In this document: in pieces, positions 1 through 4,935 of the stretch
Position numbering within the stretch: the first letter of the stretch is position 1
Layout of the letters: each line of letters begins with the position of its first letter
Origin: SIG672 sp045535095
Lineage (GTDB): Bacteria > Bacillota > Clostridia > Oscillospirales > CAG-272
Direction: 5' to 3'
DNA: 10,434 bases
NCBI GenBank assembly: GCA_045535095.1
Contig: JAZSKY010000047.1
Coordinates: 1-10,434 of the forward strand
Position numbers and translations under genes: made by a program
Notes under the pieces: model-generated
The model's database searches: none
What the model saw: only the letters and a program-made list of their open reading frames with translations
What the model was told of the DNA's origin: nothing

Positions 1-93
1 CTCTTGTGTATGAGTCCGACGAGCGTAGCTCGTTGGGTTAGCGAACAAAAAACGCCACGGTGTGGCGTTTTTTGGAGCGGTGTCGCCTAAAGT
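1..93. repeat. Artefactual duplicate of the library insert (copy 1)
   Basis: These 93 bases are repeated without a mismatch at 178-270, with only the 84-base sequencing adapter between the copies. The window begins exactly at the first base of the repeated unit, giving a 177-base period (93 insert plus 84 adapter). This is the signature of a DNA-nanoball concatemer read by the assembler, so copy 1 should be treated as redundant rather than as a genomic tandem repeat. It contains the same two hairpins as copy 2: ACGAGC-GTA-GCTCGT at 19-33 and a 12-bp perfect stem at 47-73. Confidence 0.9.
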
Positions 94-177
94 AAGTCGG
101 AGGCCAAGCGGTCTTAGGAAGACAAACTGGTAAGACAACTCCTTGGCTCACAGAACGCCATGGCTACGATCCGACTT
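94..177 (+). other. DNBSEQ (BGI/MGI) sequencing adapter with barcode, contaminant
   Basis: The 84 bases divide into 32 + 10 + 42. The first 32 (94-125, beginning AAGTCGGAGGCCAAGCGG) match the DNBSEQ forward adapter as I remember it. Bases 126-135 (ACTGGTAAGA) sit at the 10-base barcode position. The last 42 (136-177, ending GGCTACGATCCGACTT) are the reverse complement of the reverse adapter. I see one difference from the remembered sequence, a C in place of A at 158. The same structure with the same barcode occurs at 9993-10077. It is library construction sequence, not organismal DNA; its terminal AAGTCGGA/TCCGACTT complementarity is a property of the adapter pair. Confidence 0.96.
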
Positions 178-270
178 CTCTTGTGTATGAGTCCGACGAG
201 CGTAGCTCGTTGGGTTAGCGAACAAAAAACGCCACGGTGTGGCGTTTTTTGGAGCGGTGTCGCCTAAAGT
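178..270. repeat. Library insert copy 2, the copy continuous with the genome
   Basis: This is an exact copy of 1-93, but here the sequence continues without a break into 271 and onward, so this copy is the genomic one. It contains the hairpin ACGAGC-GTA-GCTCGT at 196-210 and a 12-bp perfect stem (AAAAAACGCCAC, loop GGT, GTGGCGTTTTTT) at 224-250. Confidence 0.88.
224..250. terminator. Bidirectional terminator-like hairpin
   Basis: A perfect 12-bp stem with a GGT triloop has six A:T pairs at its base, so the hairpin ends in a T6 run on either strand. This is the classical intrinsic terminator form. No complete gene is visible to its left in genuine genomic sequence, so its client gene is unknown. 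Its short-loop form resembles the other hairpins in 178-310. Confidence 0.55.
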
Positions 271-430
271 GCGAGTTTTGGAGCACGGCTATGCCGTGAG
301 AACAAAACGACACACGACGGCGACCGGGGAGTTGTTATATCGCTCTTGGGATAACATAGGCGCCGATTTTGGTTCAAGTCCTTTCCTCACAAAAAACATT
401 CCCACAAAACTCCACTTTTTTCGTCAAAAT
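271..430. other. Non-coding stretch with a nested hairpin
   Basis: No convincing gene is visible. A hairpin CACGGC-TAT-GCCGTG (284-298) is enclosed by an outer GTTTTG/CAAAAC pair (275-280 with 303-308). GTTAT/ATAAC complementarity follows in 330-355. A GGTTCAAGTCC string at 371-381 looks like a tRNA T-arm, but I could not build an acceptor or anticodon stem around it. The stretch may hold a structured RNA or the end of a mobile element, but I cannot name one. Confidence 0.4.
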
Positions 431-432
431 AC

Positions 433-461
433 TTGTTTTTTTCTTTTTTTCGTGTTAAAAT
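433..461 (+). promoter_or_regulatory. Promoter of the CaCA antiporter gene
   Basis: TTGTTT (433-438) and TAAAAT (456-461) are separated by 17 bases, with a TG extension (453-454) just upstream of the -10 box. The start codon at 503 lies about 40 bases downstream. The spacer is a T-rich tract. This is a standard sigma-A type promoter by sequence. Confidence 0.6.
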
Positions 462-502
462 ATATCGGTTAATTTCAATTTCAGTATATAAGGAGTCTTA
501 AA

Positions 503-1528
503 ATGCTTGCACAATTTTTTGAATGGTATAACGGACTTACCGACGGTCTGTGGGGATCGCTCGCTCTGTTCGTAGTCGGCGTTCTGCTTCTGATAAAGGG
601 AGGCGACTGGTTCGTTGACAGCGCGGTTGGCGTTGCAAAGCGCTTCCGCGTGCCCGAGATCATCATCGGTGCTACCGTCGTTTCTATCGGAACAACTCTC
701 CCCGAGGTAATGGTTTCGGTTACCGCCGCAGTTAATAATAACGGCGCTATTGCGTACGGAAACGCTATCGGATCTATCATCTGTAACACCGCGCTTATTG
801 CGGCGCTGACTATCGCGATCCGTCCCGCGCCAGTACAGAAAAAAACGGTAATAACCCCCGTAATTTTCTTCTTCGTATCCGCCGCAATCTACGTGGTTGC
901 CGCTTACGCCTTCGGTCGCTTTGACAGATGGCTCGGTATCGTTATGCTCCTCGTTTTCGGCGCATATATGACGATGACTATCCGCAACGGCTTCAAGAAT
1001 CCTTCCATAGATCAGCACGACGAGGAAGGCGAAGAGAGTGGTTCGCTTCTTAAAAATATCATCGTACTCGTTGCCAGCGCGGCTCTTATCGCAGTCGGCG
1101 CGGACATGCTCGAGGGCTCGTCCGTATCGCTCGCAACGATGGCAGGAATTCCTACCGAGGTAGTAGGCGTTACCGTAGTTGCACTCTGCACCTCGCTCCC
1201 CGAGCTTGTAACCGCAGTTACCGCTCTTGCAAAGGGACACGGCGCGCTCTCGCTCGGTAATATCATCGGCGCGAACATCTTCAACCTCGTACTCGTTTCG
1301 GGTGCGGCGGTCACCATTTCGCCCTTCGTTATTCCCGAGGGAAGTAAGCTCTTCGGCTTTAACACCTCGCAGCTCATCGAGATACCTCTTATGATAGCAG
1401 TAATGGCAATTATGACTCTTCCTGCGGTATTTAGAGGAAAGCTCCGCCGCTGGCAGGGAGTAACCCTTCTTTGCATCTACGCGGCATTCGTTGCCCTTCA
1501 GGTGCTTATCGCTCTGCACGTGTTTTAA
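503..1528 (+). CDS. Calcium/sodium antiporter, CaCA (YrbG-like) family
   Basis: Predicted inner-membrane cation antiporter of 341 residues, exchanging Ca2+ for Na+ or H+ by family analogy. The protein shows the two inverted alpha repeats diagnostic of the family: GTTLPEVMVS around residues 63-72 with GNAIGSIICN at 86-95, and CTSLPELVTA around 229-238 with GNIIGANIFN at 252-261. The ion-binding glutamates would be E68 and E234. Hydrophobic segments fill both halves, separated by an acidic hydrophilic loop near 165-182 (DEEGEE). Length is normal for the family. The start is set by AAGGAG at 490-495, eight bases upstream of ATG. It is monocistronic: its own promoter lies upstream and a strong terminator follows 15 bases after the stop. 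The actual ion specificity cannot be read from the sequence. Confidence 0.92.
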   Translation: MLAQFFEWYNGLTDGLWGSLALFVVGVLLLIKGGDWFVDSAVGVAKRFRVPEIIIGATVVSIGTTLPEVMVSVTAAVNNNGAIAYGNAIGSIICNTALIAALTIAIRPAPVQKKTVITPVIFFFVSAAIYVVAAYAFGRFDRWLGIVMLLVFGAYMTMTIRNGFKNPSIDQHDEEGEESGSLLKNIIVLVASAALIAVGADMLEGSSVSLATMAGIPTEVVGVTVVALCTSLPELVTAVTALAKGHGALSLGNIIGANIFNLVLVSGAAVTISPFVIPEGSKLFGFNTSQLIEIPLMIAVMAIMTLPAVFRGKLRRWQGVTLLCIYAAFVALQVLIALHVF

Positions 1529-1543
1529 TTATCTTTAAAATGA

Positions 1544-1576
1544 AAAAACTCCGAGATCTCTCGGAGTTTTTGTTTT
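1544..1576 (+). terminator. Intrinsic terminator of the antiporter gene
   Basis: CTCCGAGA and TCTCGGAG form an 8-bp stem, extended by A:T pairs at the base, and the hairpin is followed by TTTTTGTTTT. It begins about 15 bases past the antiporter stop codon. Confidence 0.85.
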
Positions 1577-1592
1577 ATAAACGGTAAAAAGG

Positions 1593-1621
1593 TTGTAATT
1601 TTGATTTTACTGTGATATAAT
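1593..1621 (+). promoter_or_regulatory. Promoter module 1, upstream of the 61-residue ORF
   Basis: TTGTAA (1593-1598), a 17-base spacer and TATAAT (1616-1621) with a TG extension at 1613-1614 give a near-consensus promoter. The whole module, including the spacer, closely matches the module at 1855-1883, suggesting duplication or shared regulation of the two following genes. Confidence 0.75.
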
Positions 1622-1654
1622 GATGACAACGATAAAAGCAGCGGAGGAAATAAG

Positions 1655-1840
1655 ATGAAAAACATAACCGAGTCGCTCCACATAAAGGATATGACTCGCT
1701 CGGATAAAACGCATCTTTATATCGACTACCGCATGAGCGGAGTCGGATCAAACTCGTGCGGAGGCGAGCCGCCTATCGCAGAGTATAGAATAAACGCGGG
1801 CGAGACCGTCGATTTCAAAATCGAGATAATGCCTCTTTAA
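1655..1840 (+). CDS. Free-standing 61-residue protein resembling the GH2 beta-galactosidase C-terminal tail
   Basis: The 61-residue product carries LYIDYRMSGVGSNSCG (residues 21-36) followed by PPIAEYRI and FKIEI. This resembles the last strands of the C-terminal beta-sandwich (domain 5) of LacZ-type GH2 beta-galactosidases, where a GVGSNSCGP...YRL segment is typical. No other part of a glycosidase lies upstream in any frame before the terminator at 1544-1576. The ORF has its own near-consensus promoter and a good ribosome site (GGAGG, about 7 bases before ATG), so it looks expressed rather than simply a relic. It could be a decayed galactosidase remnant that gained a promoter, or a small beta-sandwich protein. 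It has no signal peptide. The family resemblance is from memory of motifs, not an alignment. Confidence 0.65.
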   Translation: MKNITESLHIKDMTRSDKTHLYIDYRMSGVGSNSCGGEPPIAEYRINAGETVDFKIEIMPL

Positions 1841-1854
1841 AAAACAAAAAACGG

Positions 1855-1883
1855 TTGTATTTTTCATTTTGCTGTGATATAAT
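1855..1883 (+). promoter_or_regulatory. Promoter module 2, upstream of the lipoprotein gene
   Basis: TTGTAT (1855-1860), a 17-base spacer and TATAAT (1878-1883) with TG at 1875-1876. The spacer and flanks repeat module 1 (1593-1621) with only a few substitutions, ending in the same CTGTGATATAAT. No clear terminator separates this promoter from the preceding ORF, which stops at 1840. Confidence 0.75.
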
Positions 1884-1909
1884 TAAAAAAAACGTTCTGC
1901 GAGGTTTTT

Positions 1910-3049
1910 ATGTTAAAGAGTTTAATAAAAGTGCTTTCACTCGTTCTTGTAATATCGGTTTTAGGCTCGATTCTGTGCGCCTGTTCGCTTTTTGAGGAGT
2001 TCACAGTCTATTCGTGCGCGAGCGGATTTTATTTCAATAAGTCCTCTGATAAGACGTATAAGATAGAGGCGCTTGACGCGACCTCGAGCGGAAATTATTT
2101 CTATCTTGAGGACTATTTCTGCTCGGAGGAGCTTGGCGAGGAGTACGAGATAAAGAGAGGACTTTTCAAGGTCGGAAGCGTTTATCTTGCCAAAAAGAGC
2201 GACCACTATAACCCTGAGGTCTATACCTTTGAGGCGATGGATTATCATAACGACGTTCTGCGTATCACTTCAGATATGAACTACGTTGAGATCGTCTCGG
2301 ACAGACCTGACGAAAACGTCAGCGTTTATATACTCGTAGAGGAAAGAGAGCTTCCCCTCGACATCACCTTTAATAACGTTCGCCTTGAGACGAAATGGGG
2401 GATCCCCGTAATGTTTTCCGCGGCGTTTACCGATATAAATATCATACTTAAGGGTGAAAATCATCTTGAATCGACAACTCCGAGCGATACCGTTGCCGCC
2501 CTCGTTGAAAGAATCAAGGGCGCTTACTCAAAGCAGGAGGAAATACACTACGCGATGGTCGAGGAGGTCAAATATCTCCTTGATACGACCGAGGGAAAGA
2601 ACAGCGCGGGCGACGTTGCTCACCACTATTTCACGCACGTCACCACCTCGCTCAATCCCCTCACAGACGCCATTCTGAACGGACTTGACGATATGTTCTC
2701 GGGCAAGGAGGGCGCAAAGGGAATGGACGGCGCGCCCGCAATACTCGTCTCCAAGGGAATCTCGGTGTCGGGCGACGGCACGCTTTACGTTAAGGGCGGC
2801 TCGGGCGCATCGGGCGGAGACGCAGGAATCGGAATCTTCGGTACGTCTGACGGCGGCGCAGGCGGAAACGGCGCGAGCGGAATTTCGTGCGCAAGCTATC
2901 TTTGCACGTCGGGCGGCGTTACTGCCGAGGGCGGATACGGCGGAAGCGGCGGAGAGGCCGCAAAGGGACTTATCGGATCGGGAAGCCGCGGCGCAAAGGG
3001 AAGCGATGCTTCGGGCGTTTCGGTAACAAATCCGAGAAGAGAGGATTAA
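1910..3049 (+). CDS. Glycine-rich lipoprotein with probable beta-helical carbohydrate-binding-type domain
   Basis: A 379-residue secreted protein of unknown role. Residues 1-24 form a lipoprotein signal (K4 and K7, then a hydrophobic core) with lipobox L22-C23-A24-C25, so the mature protein should be anchored at C25 on the outer face of the membrane. The segments DITFNNVRLE (151-160), INIILKGENHLES (176-188), APAILVSKGISVSGDGTLYV (275-294) and the following Gly-Ala-Ser-rich part (296-371) resemble the stacked short strands of beta-helical carbohydrate-binding domains (DUF4353/Cthe_2159-like). A predicted helical, charged insert at about 192-262 interrupts the strands. The glycine-rich end has irregular GGxGGxG and GAKG units. 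The ribosome site is weak (GAGG, six bases before ATG). A strong terminator follows. The domain assignment is tentative; no enzyme motif is visible. Confidence 0.7.
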   Translation: MLKSLIKVLSLVLVISVLGSILCACSLFEEFTVYSCASGFYFNKSSDKTYKIEALDATSSGNYFYLEDYFCSEELGEEYEIKRGLFKVGSVYLAKKSDHYNPEVYTFEAMDYHNDVLRITSDMNYVEIVSDRPDENVSVYILVEERELPLDITFNNVRLETKWGIPVMFSAAFTDINIILKGENHLESTTPSDTVAALVERIKGAYSKQEEIHYAMVEEVKYLLDTTEGKNSAGDVAHHYFTHVTTSLNPLTDAILNGLDDMFSGKEGAKGMDGAPAILVSKGISVSGDGTLYVKGGSGASGGDAGIGIFGTSDGGAGGNGASGISCASYLCTSGGVTAEGGYGGSGGEAAKGLIGSGSRGAKGSDASGVSVTNPRRED

Positions 3050-3069
3050 ATTAAAAAATCCCGAGACCT

Positions 3070-3109
3070 TGGCGTGATACTCTTAACGGAGTATCACGCC
3101 AGTTTTATT
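3070..3109 (+). terminator. Terminator of the lipoprotein gene
   Basis: TGGCGTGATACTC (3070-3082) and GAGTATCACGCCA (3089-3101) form a perfect 13-bp stem with a 6-base loop, followed by GTTTTATT. It starts about 20 bases after the stop codon. Its stem contains GTGATA/TATCAC, echoing the spacer of the hairpin array that begins immediately after. Confidence 0.8.
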
Positions 3110-3270
3110 CGCCTACGGCGAACTGTATTGCTACGCAGTGATATTCGGCTTACGCCGAGTGATATTCGCTACGCGAGTTTGTGGCGAATAAAATATCACT
3201 GAAGCCGTAAGGCTTCAATATCACTATTGCGATAGCAATAATATCACTCCGACGAAGTCGGAATATTACT
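3103..3270. repeat. Hairpin array with inverted AATATCACT spacers
   Basis: A chain of short hairpins is separated by a 9-base spacer. Left half: hairpins TTCGCC-TAC-GGCGAA (3108-3122) and TCGGC-TTAC-GCCGA (3145-3158), with spacers in the form AGTGATATT at 3137-3145 and 3158-3166. Right half: hairpins GAAGCC-GTAA-GGCTTC (3201-3216), ATTGC-GATA-GCAAT (3226-3239) and CCGAC-GAA-GTCGG (3249-3261), with spacers in the reverse-complement form AATATCACT at 3192-3200, 3217-3225 and 3240-3248, plus the variant AATATTACT at 3262-3270. An 11-bp inverted repeat (3103-3113 with 3183-3193) encloses the left half. Stem sequences differ while spacers are conserved. No protein is encoded. It resembles a non-autonomous repetitive element, but I cannot assign it to a named family. 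Confidence 0.8.
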
Positions 3271-3271
3271 C

Positions 3272-3300
3272 TTGCTTTCTCTGTAGATTTGTGCTATAAT
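3272..3300 (+). promoter_or_regulatory. Promoter of the DUF6304-like gene
   Basis: TTGCTT (3272-3277), a 17-base spacer and TATAAT (3295-3300) with TG at 3292-3293. It abuts the right end of the hairpin array. The resulting leader would be about 130 bases long. Confidence 0.7.
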
Positions 3301-3437
3301 CTAATCGGGGTATGGGCTTTGCCCGATGCCAACGTTGCTTGCAACACCGTAATACAAAGGCGAAACTGGCGATAAAACGGAACGATAAATAGGAATTCAT
3401 ATAGCTGTTCAAACTTGAATAAAGGAGGGTGAATTTT
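3301..3437 (+). promoter_or_regulatory. Structured 5' leader with two hairpins
   Basis: The leader holds GGGC-TTT-GCCC (3314-3324), an overlapping alternative pairing ATCGGG/CCCGAT (3304-3309 with 3322-3327), and GTTGC-TT-GCAAC (3334-3345). These are of the same small tight-loop type as the array upstream, so the repetitive element may extend to about 3350. I see no known riboswitch. An AAAGGAGG ribosome site lies at its end. Confidence 0.4.
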
Positions 3438-3893
3438 ATGGAACAAAAAAAGTATTATCTACCAATTGAAACCTCTGACGGAAAGGTTAAATTGGAAATC
3501 AATCACAATGTTGTAAAAAGGGATGACGAGGATATGCGTGTCACACTTTCCACAACTATTCAAGAAAAAAACTATTTTTATCAAACAGAAACAACCGAAG
3601 AAGCGTTAATTTTGCTTGCGAAGAATCTTCCTCAAAAGTGGTATATAAAATCCTGTATCTCCTGCCGCTATGGACATTTCTGCCCAGTTGGTAACTATGA
3701 CAATGAATTGTTTTGTGTAACAGACTTTGAGCCGAAACCCCCCAGTGATTTATGGCATGTTACAGAAGATGATGGAGAACGAAAAAGCAGAAGCCGCACT
3801 TTGTTTGAATGTTGTGAAAAATATCAACAACAAACCAAAGATTATTTTACGTATAGTGACTACTATTTTGAAATAAATCAAAAAAACGAATGA
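3438..3893 (+). CDS. Small cysteine-containing protein, DUF6304-like
   Basis: A 151-residue, predicted soluble protein of unknown function. Its clearest block is WYIKSCISCRYGHFCPVGNY (residues 68-87), with cysteines at 73, 76, 82 and 93 that could bind a metal; C125-C126 lie in a second short cluster. This block recalls the DUF6304 family as I remember it; the assignment is tentative. I chose ATG at 3438 because AAAGGAGG (3421-3428) lies nine bases upstream; an in-frame GTG at 3429 directly abuts the ribosome site and is unlikely. Codons are clearly A/T-richer (many AAA, AAT, TTT, GAA) than in the neighbours, and the gene sits between the hairpin array and a terminator, suggesting an acquired cassette. 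It ends in TGA, whereas the other intact genes here end in TAA. Confidence 0.75.
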   Translation: MEQKKYYLPIETSDGKVKLEINHNVVKRDDEDMRVTLSTTIQEKNYFYQTETTEEALILLAKNLPQKWYIKSCISCRYGHFCPVGNYDNELFCVTDFEPKPPSDLWHVTEDDGERKSRSRTLFECCEKYQQQTKDYFTYSDYYFEINQKNE

Positions 3894-3925
3894 CAACATT
3901 GCAAATTTCAATTATTCAAAAAAAC

Positions 3926-3963
3926 AACCCCGACAGACCTTTACAAAAAAATCTGTCGGGGTT
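3926..3963. terminator. Bidirectional terminator between convergent transcripts
   Basis: AACCCCGACAGA (3926-3937) and TCTGTCGGGGTT (3952-3963) form a perfect 12-bp stem. Read on the plus strand the tail is weak (ACTTATTTGTTT). Read on the minus strand the stem is followed by GTTTTTTTG, a strong T-run. It can thus end both the DUF6304-like gene and the opposing minus-strand operon, whose last stop codon is about 110 bases away. Confidence 0.8.
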
Positions 3964-4071
3964 ACTTATTTGTTTACTGTGGAGCAATTCTGCACGATAT
4001 GAGCAGACCAAATGGTAATTTCTCCGATAAGAATATCACGCTTTTTGGTCTCGGGATTTTCATTTTACTTT

Positions 4072-4923
4072 TTAAACTCCCGAATAAGCGGAGAAGCCGC
4101 CGTCAACGGGGAGAACTACGCCGGTGATAAATCCTGCAGCCTCGTTGTTTACAAGGAAGAGAAGTCCACCCTCAAGCTCCTCGGTCTCGCCGAAGCGTCC
4201 CATAGGAGTTGCCGCAAGGATCTTGCCGGTACGGGCGGTAGGAGTGCCGTCCTCGTTCCAGAGAAGCTTTGCGTTCTGCTTGGTGGAGAAGAATCCGGGT
4301 GCTATCGCGTTTACGCGGATTCCAACCTTCGAGAAGTGAACTGCGAGCCACTGGGTGAAGTTGGATATTGCCGCCTTTGCTCCCGAATATGCAGGGATCT
4401 TGGTAAGGGGCGTGTATGCGTTCATAGACGAAATGTTGAGTATCGAGCAACCCTCTCTGCCTACCATCTGGGAAGCAAACGCCTGAGTGGGAATGAGAGT
4501 TCCGAGAAAGTTAAGGTTGAATACGAAGCCAACGCCGTCAGCATCGAGATCAAAGAAGCTCTTGGTATCAGCGTCGATGTCGCCAAGCTCGAAATATTCC
4601 TTGTCTGTGGTCGCTCTCGGATTGTTTCCGCCCGCGCCGTTTACAAGAACGTCGCAAGGGCCGAGATCGGAGAGGACCTTTGCTGCTACGTCGTAGCAAA
4701 TGCCCTTGTCAAGAACGTTGCACGAATAAGCCTTTGCAACGCCGCCCTCTGCAACGATCTCGTCAGCGTACGCCTGAGCCGCCTCTGCGTTGAGGTCAAG
4801 AAGAGCAACCTTTGCTCCTGCGCGAGCGAGAACCTTTGCAAAATAACTGCAAAGAACGCCGCCTGCGCCTGTAACTACTGCAACTTTTCCCGAAAGATCG
4901 GTATTTAATACGTTTTTGTTCAT
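4072..4923 (-). CDS. SDR-family oxidoreductase, probable D-fructuronate reductase (D-mannonate oxidoreductase)
   Basis: A 283-residue classical short-chain dehydrogenase. The nucleotide-binding motif is TGAGGVLC (residues 18-25; C25 replaces the usual last Gly of TGxxxGxG). Also present are NGAG (95-98), the catalytic serine in NISS (163-166), Y179 and K183 of YSGAK, and APG (208-210). Expected reaction: NAD(P)H-dependent interconversion of D-fructuronate and D-mannonate in the cytoplasm. The substrate is inferred from the gene directly upstream, uxuA, whose product dehydrates D-mannonate; Gram-positive bacteria often use an SDR for this step. Only 12 bases separate the two genes, and the ribosome site CTCCTT (AAGGAG on the coding strand, 4931-4936) overlaps the uxuA stop codon. 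A related role such as 2-keto-3-deoxygluconate oxidoreductase is possible. Confidence 0.85.
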   Translation of the reverse strand: MNKNVLNTDLSGKVAVVTGAGGVLCSYFAKVLARAGAKVALLDLNAEAAQAYADEIVAEGGVAKAYSCNVLDKGICYDVAAKVLSDLGPCDVLVNGAGGNNPRATTDKEYFELGDIDADTKSFFDLDADGVGFVFNLNFLGTLIPTQAFASQMVGREGCSILNISSMNAYTPLTKIPAYSGAKAAISNFTQWLAVHFSKVGIRVNAIAPGFFSTKQNAKLLWNEDGTPTARTGKILAATPMGRFGETEELEGGLLFLVNNEAAGFITGVVLPVDGGFSAYSGV

Positions 4924-4935
4924 TTTGTTTCTCCT

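Noticed and set aside
94..177. tRNA-Leu/Ser-like element (GGCCAAGCGG D-arm look, 8-bp end complementarity), repeated at 9993
   Set aside because: The length, the halves and the barcode position match a sequencing adapter; there is no anticodon stem or proper T-arm.
371..381. tRNA T-arm (GGTTCAAGTCC)
   Set aside because: No matching acceptor, D-arm or anticodon arm can be assembled upstream.
239..472. 77-residue open frame at the left end
   Set aside because: It starts inside a terminator-like hairpin, has no ribosome site, and runs through the T-rich promoter of the antiporter gene.
455..1519. Long minus-strand open frame opposite the antiporter gene
   Set aside because: Antisense shadow caused by codon bias; composition is unlike a protein and the plus-strand antiporter is unmistakable.
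2454..3026. Arg/Ala-rich plus-strand frames within the lipoprotein gene
   Set aside because: They are out-of-frame readings of the Gly-rich coding sequence, without ribosome sites.
3103..3270. CRISPR array
   Set aside because: The conserved unit is only 9 bases, the intervening segments are self-complementary hairpins of 13-16 bases, and orientation flips midway.
3429..3437. GTG start three codons upstream for the DUF6304-like gene
   Set aside because: It directly touches the ribosome site, leaving no spacing; the ATG at 3438 is correctly spaced.
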